Source: Eudorina sp. 2006-703-Eu-15 (taxonomy: Eukaryota; Chlorophyta; Chlorophyceae; Chlamydomonadales; Volvocaceae). Taken from it: 64,000 nucleotides of DNA. Below, in pieces: positions 1 through 10,984 of this stretch (its first letter is position 1; every line of letters starts with the position of its first letter). The position numbers and the translations under genes are program-made. Location of the stretch: the NCBI GenBank assembly GCA_003117195.1, contig BDSI01000013.1, forward strand, positions 1,440,332 to 1,504,331, in the 5' to 3' direction. The notes below the pieces were generated by a model. The model made no database searches, had not been told where the DNA came from, and saw nothing but the letters and a program-made list of their open reading frames with translations.

Positions 1-1260
1 GCTGACGCCGGAGCTGGACCGCTGGATGGCGCTGGTACTGCCGGAGCTGGAACGCTGGAGGGCTGGTGATGTCGGAGCTGGAACCGCTGGAGGGGTGATG
101 TCGGAGCTGGACCGCTGGAGGGCTGATGTCGGAGCTGGACCGCTGGAGGGCTGACGCCGGAGCTGGACCGCTGGATCGCTGGTATCGGAGCTGGACCGCT
201 GGAGGGCTGACGCCGGAGCTAGACCGCTGGAGGGCTGATGTCGGAGCTGGACCGCTGGAGGGCTGGTATCGGAGCTGGACCGCTGGAGGGCTGGTATCGG
301 AGCTGGACCGCTTGGGGGCTGGTATCGGAGCTGGACCGCTGGAGGGCTGGTATCGGAGCTGGACCGCTCGAGGGCTGAAGTCGGAGCTGGACCGCTGGTG
401 GGCTGACGCCGGAGCTAGACCGCTGGGGGGCTGACGCCGGAGCTGGACCGCTGGGGGGCTGGTATCGGAGCTGGACCGCTCGAGGGCTGAAGTCGGAGCT
501 GGACCGCTGGTGGGCTGACGCCGGAGCTAGACCGCTGGGGGGCTGACGCCGGAGCTGGACCGCTGGGGGGCTGGTATCGGAGCTGGACCGCTCGAGGGTT
601 GAAGTCGGAGCTGGACCGCTGGAGGGCTGATGTCGGAGCTGGACCGCTGGAGGGATGGTATCGGCGCTGGACCGCTGGAGGGCTGACGCCGGAGCTGGAT
701 CGCTGGTATTGGAGCTGGACCGCTGGAGGGCTGATGTCGGAGCTGGACCACTGGAGGGCTGACGCCGGAGCTGGACCGCTGGTGGGCTGACGCCGGAGCT
801 GGACCGCTGGGGGGCTGACGTCGGAGCTGGACCGCTGGATCGCTGGTATCGGCGCTGGACCGCTGGAGGGCTGACGCCGGAGCTGGACCGCTGGAGGGCT
901 GACGCCGGAGCTGGACCGCTGGGGGGCTGGTATCGGAGCTGGACCGCTCGAGGGCTGAAGTCGGAGCTGGACCGCTGGTGGGCTGACGCCGGAGCTAGAC
1001 CGCTGGGGGGCTGACGCCGGAGCTAGACCGCTGGGGGGCTGACGCCGGAGCTGGACCGCTGGGGGGCTGGTATCGGAGCTGGACCGCTCGAGGGCTGAAG
1101 TCGGAGCTGGACCGCTGGTGGGCTGACGCCGGAGCTGGACCGCTGGGGGGCTGACGCCGGAGCTGGACCGCTGGGGGGCTGGTATCGGAGCTGGACCGCT
1201 CGAGTGTTGAAGTCGGAGCTGGACCGCTGGAGGGCTGACGCCGGAGCTAGACCGCTGGAG
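1..1260. repeat. 28-bp minisatellite array
   Basis: Tandem array of a 28-bp unit built around GGAGCTGGACCGCTGG followed by a variable 12-bp tail (AGGGCTGATGTC, GGGGCTGACGCC or GGGGCTGGTATC). About 45 units are present, so the array reaches the left window edge and may continue. Tail variants recur in blocks (for example around 366-600 and 940-1200), which suggests higher-order duplication. Open frames exist on both strands only because the unit is stop-poor and rotates frame (28 is not a multiple of 3). I do not call them genes. Confidence 0.95.
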
Positions 1261-2895
1261 GGAGGGAGGTTGGGTGGGTGGGATATCTTGCGCCACAGGG
1301 AGGGAGGTTGGGTGGGTGGGTGGGTGAGTTTTCATGCGCCACAGGCAGGGAGGGAGGGTGGGTTGATGGGATATCATGCGCCACAGGGAAGGTGGGTGGG
1401 TGGGAGGGTTATCATGCGCCACGGTGAGGGAGTGTGGGTGGGTGGGTTGTCATGCGCCGCAGGGCGGGAGGGAGTGTGGTTGGGTGGGTTGTCATGCGCC
1501 ACAGGCAGGGAGGGAGGGTGGGTGGGTGGGATATCATGCGCCAGAGGGAGGGTGGGTGGGTGGGTGGGTTGTCATGCGCCACAGGCAGGGATGGAGGGTG
1601 GGTGGATGAGTTGTCATGCGCCACAGGGAGGGAGGGAGGGTGGGTGGATGAGTTGTCATGCGTCGCAGGGCGGGACGGAGTGGTGTTGGGTGGGTTGTCA
1701 TGCGCCAAAGGCAGGGAGGGAGTGAGAGTGGGTGGGTAATCATGCGCCGCAGGGAGGGAGGGTGGGTGGGAAGGTTGTCATGCACCAGGGGGAAAGAGGG
1801 AGGGCGCTTGGGTTAATCATGCGCCACGGGTAGGGAGGGTGGGGGGTGGGTAATCATGCGCCACGAGGAGTGAGGGTGGGTGGGTGGGTAATCATGCGCC
1901 ACAGGCAGGGAGGGAGGGAGTATGGGTGGGTGGGTAATCATGCGCCACAGGGCGGGAGGCAGGGAGGGAGGGTGGGTGGGTAATCATGCGCCACAGGCAG
2001 GGAGGGAGGGAGTATTGGTGGGTAGGTAATCATGCGCCACAGGGGGGGAGGCAGGGAGGGAGGTTGGGTGGGTGGGTAATCATGCGCCACGGGGACGGTG
2101 GGTGGGTGGGTAATCATGCGCCATAGGGAGGGAGGGAGGGTGGGTGGGTGGGATATCATGCGCCACAGGGAGGGTGGGTGGATGGGTGTATTATCATGCG
2201 CCACAGGGAGGGTGGGTTGGTGGGAGATTTATCATGCGCCACAGGGAGGGTGGGTGGGTGGGTGGGTTGTCATGCGCCACAGGCAGGGATGGAGGGTGGG
2301 TGGATGAGTTGTCATGCGCCGCAGGGCGGGAGGGAGTGTGGTTGGGTGGGTAATCATGCGCCACAGGCAGGGAGGGAGGGAGTATGGGTGGGTAGGTAAT
2401 AATGCGCCACAGGGCGGGAGGCAGGGAGGGAGGGTAGGAGGTGGGATATCATGCGCCACAGGGAGGGAGGGTGGGTGGGTGGGTAATCATGCGCAACAGG
2501 GAGGGAGGGAGGGTGGGAGGTGGGTAATCATGCGCCACAGGGCGGTAGGCAGGTTGGGTGGGTAATCGTGCGCCACAGGCAGGGAGGGAGGGTGGGTGGG
2601 TGGGATATCATGCGCCACAGGGAGGGAGGGTGGGTGGGTGGGTAATCATGCGCCACAGGGAGGGCGGGAGGGTGCGTGGGTGGCTGAGTTGTCATGCGCC
2701 ACAGGCAGGGAGGGAGTGTGGGTGGCTGAGTTGTCATGCGCCACAGGGAGGGAGGGAAGTAGGATGGGTTGTCATTCGCCGCAGGGAGGGAGGGAGTGTG
2801 GGTGGGTTGTCATGCGCCACGGGGAGGGAGGGAATGTGGGTGGGTTGACATGCGCCACAGGGGGGGAGGATGGGTGGGTTGGCATGCGCCGCTAA
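1261..2895. repeat. G-tract minisatellite with CATGCGCCAC core
   Basis: About 39 imperfect copies of a unit of roughly 36-50 bp. Each has the core TCATGCGCCACAGG followed by GGGAGGGAGGGTGGGTGGG-type runs on the plus strand. The core is the most conserved part; the number of GGG/GGGT runs varies and accounts for the length differences. It abuts the 28-bp array directly at about 1260 and ends at about 2890. ORFs across it on both strands are compositional artefacts. Confidence 0.95.
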
Positions 2896-2926
2896 TGTTC
2901 GGAATGCCCCATCGTTGTAGGATGAC

Positions 2927-3975
2927 GTGTTGCATGGACTATGGATGGAGTGCCACATGCGCGGAAAGTTACGTGGTGCTGGCAAATGGTCGGTTTACGT
3001 GGTGGGTATGTTATTTTGTGAGGCCAGAGTCGCCGCCGCCGCCGCCGCCGCGGCGTCGGTGACGTCACCGCCGTCCAGCCCCCGCTCCCGCGCCTCCGCC
3101 GCCAGTGCCGCCACCGACTCCGTGAGCCGCTCCCGCAGCTCTTCCGCCGCCGCCGCCGCCGGCCACCCGCGCGCCGACATCTACGCGCAGATCGCGGCAC
3201 TCGGCAAGATGACGCAGCCGGGCGCGGGGACGATTTCGGCCATCAAGGCGGCGCGCACGGCATTGGCACCATCACGGCTCGCTGCCGTCAGCGTGCTTTC
3301 GTTTTGCTATGTCCAGTCCCTCGTTGCCCTCTCCCTGCCAATGGGCTGCATGCTGCGACCACAGGCGGCCTATCTACACGTTTCCGGGCCGCATGCTGTT
3401 CATTGACGAGATGACGAGATCAGCTTTGTCGCGCAGGACCACCACCTGGCAACTGCAGCCAGGTGGCCATCAACACTCTACCGGAGGTTCCGGGCCGCTC
3501 GCCCCGTGACCTGCTGGTGCTAAACGGCCGGGACCTATCTGGGGTGGGCGACCCACTGCAGCGCGCCACCACCGGCGGCGTGCCGCTGCACGCGGGCGCC
3601 TACCTGCGCCGCATTCGGCCCGCCGTGTACGCGACGCCCACGGCCACGTCGGTCGTCCAGGCCCGCGCCACCCAGCGAGGCCGCGATGTGCGGGATGCGT
3701 TGCTGGGCCCGGAGGGCAACACGATTCGACTGGTGGAACATCAGCGGCAGAGCGGCGACCCTGACGGCCAGGGCCTTACACAGCTGTCGCAGTACTTCGC
3801 GCAGCCAGGGCCCACCAAGTCCGGTGCCCGCAAACTGCTGCGTTTCCTGCAGAGCCGCGTGCCGCAACCATCCGACTGGGCGGCCTTGGTGCACACCGGA
3901 GAGCACGACCCGCGTGTTGTCACTGTCACTACACCGGACATCATGCTCTGGCATGACCAAGGGCGGCAGAGGTGA
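2927..3975 (+). CDS. unidentified protein, at least two exons (partial model)
   Basis: Two plus-strand stretches read as protein. The first, about 3010-3280, is Ser/Ala-rich and leads into a helical part containing RADIYAQIAALGKMTQPG. The second, about 3463-3975, begins after CAG at about 3462, contains LLVLNGRDLSGVGDPL and SGARKLLRFLQSRVPQ, and ends at TGA 3973. They lie in different frames, so an intron inside about 3280-3460 is likely; I could not fix its donor or the true start codon. I do not recognise the family. The minus strand is also open here (2995-3180 and 3535-4074) and is the main alternative. The gene follows a G-rich minisatellite, so its 5' end may lie in repetitive DNA. Confidence 0.4.
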
Positions 3976-4146
3976 CTCCAGTTGGGAAGAACATGTCAGT
4001 TCTGGGTGCAGTAAGCTACAGCCTGGCCGGAAACCAACCGTCAGTTCGGGCCAGACGTCATGCTCCGGCATCACAGTGCAAGATTGCGATCACAGTGCAA
4101 GATTGCGCAAGCATGACTTGGACTTTATATCTTGCTATTTTCGTAT

Positions 4147-4253
4147 GACGAGGTGGCCGAGCGGTCTAAGGCGCTAGATTCAGGTCTACTTGGTACATCC
4201 AAGATTAGAAATTTCTAGTCCGGAAGGGCGTGGGTTCAAATCCCATCCTCGTC
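4147..4253 (+). tRNA. tRNA-Leu (anticodon CAG) with 28-nt intron
   Basis: The acceptor strands GACGAGG (4147) and CCTCGTC (ending 4253) pair perfectly. The D-arm has the class II form GTGGCCGAGCGGTCTAAGGC. The anticodon stem CTAGA/TCTAG encloses TT-CAG-G, with CAG at 4181-4183. A 28-nt intron (about 4185-4212) sits one base 3' of the anticodon, the canonical nuclear tRNA intron position. A long variable arm and the B box GGTTCAAATCC follow. A T4 run at 4270-4273 is the likely Pol III terminator. The intron marks it as nuclear. Confidence 0.95.
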
Positions 4254-6609
4254 ATCATTTGATGCTTGCTTTTGTCTTTACATCTTGTCTTTGGCTAGGG
4301 GTCCGGCTCCAAGGGCGCCCGAGCCCGACCCCGCGGCCGCCATCAAGCCCAGCAATATGCGCAAGCCCGGCAGCGGCGGCGGCAGGGCATCTTGGGCGGG
4401 ACGCCGAAGGGACATGGTGAAGTATGATGACACGGCGGTGTGAGCGCATTGTTTCGACTCTCGACGTTGGTCGACCTGACTAGTGCTGCTGGGAACTGCC
4501 GCGGGGGCGGGTCTGATGTTGGCTAAGAAATTGCAGCAAGTTGGCTGAAGCGAGAAGGTATCTCCATACAACGGTTCTGTGTGCTCATGGAAGATCGATG
4601 CTCATGGTGTAACACATCTAAACGACGGTTTTGTCTCCATGCATGTTGTGTGCTGCTGAGGGCTGCTGTCATAGTACGCCGTACAGCCTGTTCAGAACGT
4701 CCACCCTTTCAGGCTGTATGATTGGAAGGATAAGGAACGATCTCGAAACCACAAGAAAGAGCTCACAAGAAATGGGAATCCTAGTCATGCACTCTAACAT
4801 GTCGCCACATTTCATGAACACGGCGCACAAAAAATACGATAGTTGCAGCCGAGGGTTCGAGGGTTCGCCACAAGTTACGATTTATACTTTACCGTGACGT
4901 TCGTTCATGCACACCATTACACGCAAACATGATCATTAAGTGCCCCAGTGGTAGATTTGAATATTCGAGATCACTCAAACAATCGTATACCGGTATATTT
5001 TCTGGCACGACGCCCAGATGTCGTCTAGCCGGACGCCCCCGCGATTTCTGCATAACATTTCCTTTGGTAAAAAATGATTTCGCTTTGCGGCTTCCGCAAG
5101 GGTTTTAATTTGGAAGGCGACTAAGCGCGCTTAATTACGGGCAACGCAAGGATAGCGCCGCTGAATCAATCACATCATCCCGAGTATTTCTTCACTTTAA
5201 TTGGTTTTACTTAAATCAACATATATAAATTGAGTTGCAAGTCTTCAATGTTACCGCCACAGCGATGATATCTGCACAGTCATAATATAATGACGAAAAT
5301 TATTAGTAAGCATACATTATTGGACGTGACCCCCAATAATGTTTACTCCTAATTTTCGTCATTAGGGATCCGGAGCGCGGCCTGCACTCGCTTTGACATT
5401 CGCCCTATTGAACATCACAGGACATACCGTAAGAAGGAAAACAAATCAGAGGTTGCATGAATGAACGTCATCACTGCGGATCATTGGTCCCCTTCGGTCA
5501 GGCGCCCTTGTGGCTCCGCGGCATATGCCCTCACCGCAGGTTTCTCAGCCGTTGCTTGTGGAATTTGCATTTCTTTTCTTTGACACGAGTCCGGGCCAGG
5601 CGGGCCAGGTCACGCCTGCGTGGTGGCTGGTTACCGGCGTTGGGTCATTTGGCTGGGGTTGCACCGCAGTCGCAACAGCTCGCCCGACAGGAGGAAATGG
5701 TACGAGCCGCGGCTCGGCAGCGCTTCGAGGAAAGTCACTCCCCCCAACTGCGGGCAATTTCATAGATTGGTAGCAATGGTGTTGGTTATCCTGACGCCCC
5801 TGTAAGGCATTGAGTTGCGCCGGTTATGCTGAGGGGTTGACACGTTTGGCGGCTCTTGCGATGGAGTTAAGTACTGATCTGAGGGGTGACAGGAGCCGGG
5901 GCCCGTACCCCATACCGCACCCAGCTAGCCTGCAAACATCAAACGCAGCTCGGCCGGGGGTTCATAATCCAACTGCAGCTATACTCTTCACGTTGATCTA
6001 GGGCCGGGTGCAGTCGTCAGGATTCGGGGATTCGGGCTGCTTTGGGTGCAGCAGGACGCAGCTGCATCGCACTTGTGCATTTCGAACGACACACCATGCA
6101 CCCATCCACGCACCCACCCAACCGCACACCCATCTACCATCTACCCACAAGCATGTGACCGGGGCAGCGGACCCTCGCCAGCTGGCAGACGCGACGATGT
6201 CCGCTTTCGATTGACAACCTGCCGACATGCTCCAACCAACGCGCCATTCATCTCAGTCCTACTGCGTTTCTATCTATATGTAATTCTACGGACTGGGGCT
6301 TAGACCTTTCCATCCTCCCAGGTCCAGCTTTTAAAACTACGCGGATTTCATTTATGAACCAGCAAAACATCCTTCACATACATACAATAAATATACCAAT
6401 ATTGATCAAATACTGAACATTTGAAGTTGAGAATCTCATGAATGGGAATCTTCAACCTTCAACCGCAGTTAGTACAGAATACAGGAATCTCAGACTCTGA
6501 CCCCTCATCGAGACCCACAATTGACAGAAATTTTCCTTCATGCAAACAACATCTTTTGCACAATACACTTAGCAAAGGAGCTCGTATGCGACTGTGGTAC
6601 CGCACATGG
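4254..6609. other. gene-poor intergenic DNA
   Basis: Roughly 2.3 kb with locally AT-rich segments (4900-5450) and no convincing coding exon. The short ORFs lack splice context or recognisable motifs. It holds the small hairpin listed at 5288-5364. Confidence 0.6.
5288..5364. repeat. 77-bp AT-rich inverted repeat
   Basis: The left arm (5288-5323) starts TAATGACGAAAATTA and the right arm (5333-5364) ends TAATTTTCGTCATTA. A 9-nt loop lies between them, with a few mismatches and a 4-nt length difference in the middle of the arms. It resembles a very short foldback or MITE relic. I see no clear target-site duplication. Confidence 0.75.
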
Positions 6610-6861
6610 GTTCGCCACAGGGTGGCTATCTTAAGATATGAATATATATTCGGCCGAAAATCTTGAGGTTTGATAGATACTTTCCCTTGGGAGAAAAATG
6701 AGGTTTTAGATACTTATGGCCTCTCGCGCGGGGAAAAGCCCCCTTGAGTAGATAAAATGCCGGCAAAAGCTCCCTCCGACAGATACTTTCAGCATGATTG
6801 GGCAAGGAGTTTCTCCGGCCGTAGATACTCTGCAAAATAAGATAGCCACCCTGGTTCGCCA
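6610..6861. mobile_element. hAT-type MITE, 236 bp, with 8-bp TSD
   Basis: The element proper is 6618-6853. It starts CAGGGTGGCTATCTTA and ends with the exact reverse complement TAAGATAGCCACCCTG (16-bp perfect terminal inverted repeats). It is flanked on both sides by the identical 8-mer GTTCGCCA (6610-6617 and 6854-6861). An 8-bp duplication with a CAGGG-type terminus is the signature of the hAT superfamily. At 236 bp with no ORF it is non-autonomous. The perfect TIRs and duplication suggest a fairly recent insertion. Confidence 0.92.
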
Positions 6862-7869
6862 TGCCATGCTGTCGTGCTCCTGAAGCTGTAAGCTTTACGC
6901 GGACGCATCCCAGAGTTTCTTTCGCCCCGGCCCGCTTTCGTTTGTCATTGCAGGTCATTGAACGAGGCCGCGCTAACTCTAATGAGCCTGCTCGCTCAGC
7001 AACAACAGATCCTTAATATAAAACAACAGATCGCCGGTCGCGGGACGCGGGGAAAACTGCACCGCCGCGATTCAGACTCTGCGCTGCACCGCATTGGCAT
7101 GGTTCAAAAATCCTTGAGCCATGGCTTAGCACGCCCTTGTTGTCATCCCCGTACTTTCGTACAGCGGCTCTGGTGCAGCACGCCGGTCTTTTGCGCGCGA
7201 TTCAAAATCGTGTACCTGACTGCCCGAAACTTGAGTATCCGAAAAGTAACTTTCAACTGCCAGTCAGCAGCATCTCGTAGGCCGCGGCTAGACGCACAAC
7301 GGCAGGAGAGGGCCGGAGCACAGTACCGCTCTACCCTGCTGGCCCGCTCCTTGCTGGCCGTCCCCTGCGGGACCCCATGGGTGACCCACAGTATGTGGAG
7401 GCTACCGGGGCCCCCATCGTGTCGCCCGTGTATCTGTCTCACATGCCACCGTACGGCAGCCCCACGCACCCAACAGGACGACGGGTCAACGTGTTGCCCG
7501 CGTACGTACTATCGTGCCAGGTCGTACTGTCATGAAAGCAGGTCCCGCGAATAAATGCCCCTTCCCTCCCCTCGCTTTCTTCGGGCGACAGATCCGTAGG
7601 ATCCCTACCTTTTACTTGTCGTTTTCACCTGATGCATGGTCAACGCTAGACGCTACCATCCACTCTGGCATCAGCAGCCCTGCTTCCACACCCCGGCAAC
7701 AGTGCTCCGGCCCCGGAGTGCTCGAGTATTCCATCAACAATTCCATCAACCACCCAACCCAGGTGCCCGAGTATGGCCACCACACTACCACAACTTGTCC
7801 AGTCGTACATTTTTGTACGACAAGAAAATATTTATGATATATACCGTACTATTAGAGAAATGTTATCAA
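6862..7869. other. intergenic, no supported gene
   Basis: About 1 kb between the MITE and tRNA-Glu. The open frame at 6958-7554 (plus) has no motif, no splice signal context and unremarkable composition, so I see nothing I can call. Confidence 0.5.
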
Positions 7870-7942
7870 TTCGCTATAGTCTAGGCGGTCAGGATACAGG
7901 ATTCTCACTCCTGAGACCCGGGTTCGAGTCCCGGTAGCGAAA
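7870..7942 (+). tRNA. tRNA-Glu (anticodon CTC)
   Basis: The 7-bp acceptor stem TTCGCTA/TAGCGAA pairs perfectly, with A as discriminator at 7942. The anticodon stem CAGGA/TCCTG encloses TT-CTC-AC, and the T-arm is CCGGG-TTCGAGT-CCCGG. The length is 73 nt without an intron. A T5 run at 7949-7953 follows immediately as a Pol III terminator. The acceptor and T-arms are fully paired, so it looks functional. Confidence 0.95.
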
Positions 7943-10900
7943 TGAATGTTTTTCTCATAACGAGGCACAACCAAGTGTTTTGAAGCCTGGAGCACTCCTC
8001 CAAGGTTATAGCAGACAAGTGGTGGAGGCAAAGCGTCGGCATTGGACCTAGATCATACACTTGGTAGTTGATGGCGCACCTGCCAATGAGCAAGGGTACG
8101 GGTAGCTGCCATGGCCAGTGTCAGGCCCGGCAATGCAACGAGATATGTCACATTTACCACACACACACACACACACACCTCGCGGCTCGGTTATTTACAC
8201 CGGATCGTGGCTTCAGAAGTGAGAAAGGGGCTGTCGGCTACGACGGGGGTATGGGATCATTGAGCCCTGTAGGCGATGGCCGCCACGGGTCAGGGTCGCG
8301 CTCGAGAGTTCGTGCCACGAACTTCGTGGCTGCCGATAGGTCACTGTGGCCCGGCCAGCAGGCGCTGTCCGCCATAAGCCCGCTCCCGTGGCGGACACTG
8401 TAGGCCGCTCCCGTGGCGGCCTACAGTGTCTGAGCAGGTTTCCTGGGAGGGGTGGCTGGACGTACCACGCCCCAGAACTACTTAGATAAGACAGCCAGCG
8501 CGGGCCGGCCCTAAACCGGCCGCCGGTGGAAGTATGAGACCGCGAAGGATAAGGCCAAAGGTAGAACTGAGTATTTGACTCCCTGGTAAGAGCCGGACTA
8601 CAGGCTCGGAAGCCTCCGAACTGTGTGCCTGGGGACCCAGGTGCCAGGACATGAAAGGACAGGAGGGAGGGCAGCCCACCGAGGCCCGCGAGGCAACGGT
8701 GCCGCACGGGGTCCAGCCGGAGACGAGACGGCATGGCTGAAGCTTTGTTTCGGAGAGCCAGCGCCGTACTTCTCAGGGCACACGAGTGCTGTAGGTCGAG
8801 CAAGGGGGGACGTGGCCCCTCACGCCCTTCTCCTTCCCCCGCAAAGGGAGGAGAGTACTTCGGCGGTCCTTCCGTTAGGGCTGGGTTAGCAACCCTTGGC
8901 AAGCGTCAGGCCCGGTCAGATATGTATGTCACACACACGCGCATTCACCGGCAGGTCATCTGGGACTGGGCGGTTCGAGCGGGTTTTCCGCTGCTGGACA
9001 TACACCGGCTGTGGCAGGGGCAGTTGTGTGGCTCACCGTAGGGGCATTGCCGGGCATTGCTGCGCCTCTTGCACGTCACGCGCTCCTGATCTGCCTGCCT
9101 TCGAACACACAGATACCGTACACCGAATCAGTTTTCTTGTACACGCACACGCACACTTTATATCGGATCGGGCGGGTTGCGCCCCGAACACGCGCACACT
9201 TTGAGACACCCGAGACACATTTTAGGTGCATCAGGTGTGGCCTCACACTCAAGAAGTATCAAGCATCCCCAGCGATTCTCTCAGCCGGACGCTCCGCACC
9301 CCCACTGCGATATCCGCCCTAGGGGGTCCGCCCCCACGGCACCCCGGGGCACCCGGCACCCCGGGTTCGTTCTACGGGTTTATTTATTTTTTTTTCAATT
9401 TAACCCCGGGGCACCGCCCTCCATCCGCCGTCTTGCACGGCCGAGCAACGCCTGCTGTTGCCCCCACCGCCGCATTCCGTCGCGTCCCGCGCCGGTCCGG
9501 CCGGGTCGGGTCGGGTCGGGTCAAGTCGGGTCCGACAAGGTCCGGATGCTTCCTGCCGGTGTTAAGGGCGTCGGCCGACATGGCCTCCCAGCGCTTAGCT
9601 CCCCACGCGCCCTCCCTCGCGCCCTCGCATGGCTGTCACCCGCACGCGCTCACACACCACCACACGGCTCAGTAACCTTAACACAACCACACCCGGCCGC
9701 CGGGTCGGAACTAAGGGTCCACCTTGTAAAGGCTGCACATCAAACACACACAGCAACACACACGCACATGCGTACCTCGGTGCACGCGAGCAACCAGACA
9801 TATACACTACAGGCAACATCCAACGGAACATATCATGGGGTATACCACTATCATTTTTATTGTGTGTATTGCTTGCACCGCGCTTAGTAGGGTAAGCTAC
9901 TCAGATGGCCGCCGCCGCGGTCTGCCCTCCCAGCACGGGAGGGATTCCTTTCCAGCGTCGAGTGGTCGAGTGGTGGGTCGAGAGGGGTGGGCGCGTCCGC
10001 CGGAGACGACCCAGGGCCAGCCCTTCCCCACCTCGGGGCCCACAGCAGACCCCCAGCCTGCAATTGAGCTGCTCGACGGACCACCACAACCACACACGGG
10101 GGCGCATCTGGGGCCGCCCGCAGCGGCGCTGCAGCTGCAGCTTCCGGACTGCGGCCAGTCCGCGGCCCCGTCACTGCCACCTACCGATGTCCGGGTCATG
10201 AACACGACGCCCCGAACCCCATGCCCATGTGCGAAAAGCTGTCGTGCGCTGCTGCTGTGTACCTGGGGCAGTCCCCGGCCGAGAGCGAGCAGCTGGAGCA
10301 GAAACCCCCCCAGCCCTGCACCGCTGGCCCTCGATATAGCGCGCCTCTGTGACCCAAAAAAAGACGCAAGCGGTCCCCTTTCCTGCCCTCCACACGAGCA
10401 GCAGGTACTCCGCACCGCCGAACGACAACGTCAACACGCTTCAGCCGCGCGCCCAGCTTACTCGACCGACCTACTGATTTCCCGTCTCAGCACCGTCGGA
10501 CGACCAAAACGCGAAAACGCGCAACTTGGTTCGAATGAGTGTACCCCGCCTTGGCCCGAACCCCCGTGTCGCGCTCGCGGTGGAGCTGCGAACCACCACC
10601 TCTACCGCCGCTGACAATTCCACAATCCGTATCACCATCGCCACAAAGCGACATGCCCATGGGTTGCAGCGCTGTGGCGCGACGACAGACGGCCGGCCGG
10701 CCGGCCGCTGCCGCACGGACCCATGGGTCCGGACGACCAACCTACCGGCCTGCCTGGCCCTGTCGGCATCCACGCGCCAGGCCATGGCGCGGGGCGCCCG
10801 CCCAAACACCCACTGCGCGGCACCTGGCCGGGCCCACCTACACCCGCCAACCACATTCCCATCATGGAATACACCGCGACAGAGACCTCGAAAATCGAGA

Positions 10901-10984
10901 TACTCGGATCCTGCGAACCAGGCATATATCCAGGTATGACACGGTAGGGAACAGCAGGGGCCCATGCCCCACCGCCCCACCGCC
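7943..10984. other. 3-kb gene-poor region with simple repeats
   Basis: This region holds a (CA)n tract at about 8159-8179, a GGGTC pentamer run at about 9498-9525 and the hairpin at 8395-8429. It also holds a partial direct duplication: GTCAGGCCCGG plus a nearby GATATGT occurs at about 8119 and again at about 8907. Long stop-poor frames (8213-8902 minus, 9177-9887 plus, 9835-10614 plus, 9897-10415 minus) show no recognisable domain and overlap each other. The region may contain decayed repeats. It ends at the 3' side of the PWWP gene. Confidence 0.5.
8395..8429. repeat. 14-bp perfect hairpin
   Basis: The arm ACACTGTAGGCCGC (8395-8408), a 7-nt loop and the exact complementary arm (8416-8429) form a stem. 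CCGCTCCCGTGGCGG also occurs twice in direct orientation here (about 8380-8394 and 8406-8420). No gene next to it is evident. Confidence 0.7.

Noticed and set aside
126..2895. Many long ORFs on both strands across the minisatellites
   Set aside because: Repeat units lack stops and rotate through frames; no start context, splice sites or non-repetitive sequence support them.
1..2895. CRISPR-like regular repeats
   Set aside because: The units are contiguous tandem repeats without unique spacers, in a eukaryotic nuclear context.
8213..8902. 229-residue minus-strand ORF
   Set aside because: Arg/Pro/Ser-rich composition typical of reverse frames in GC-rich DNA, no motif, and it overlaps other equally open frames.
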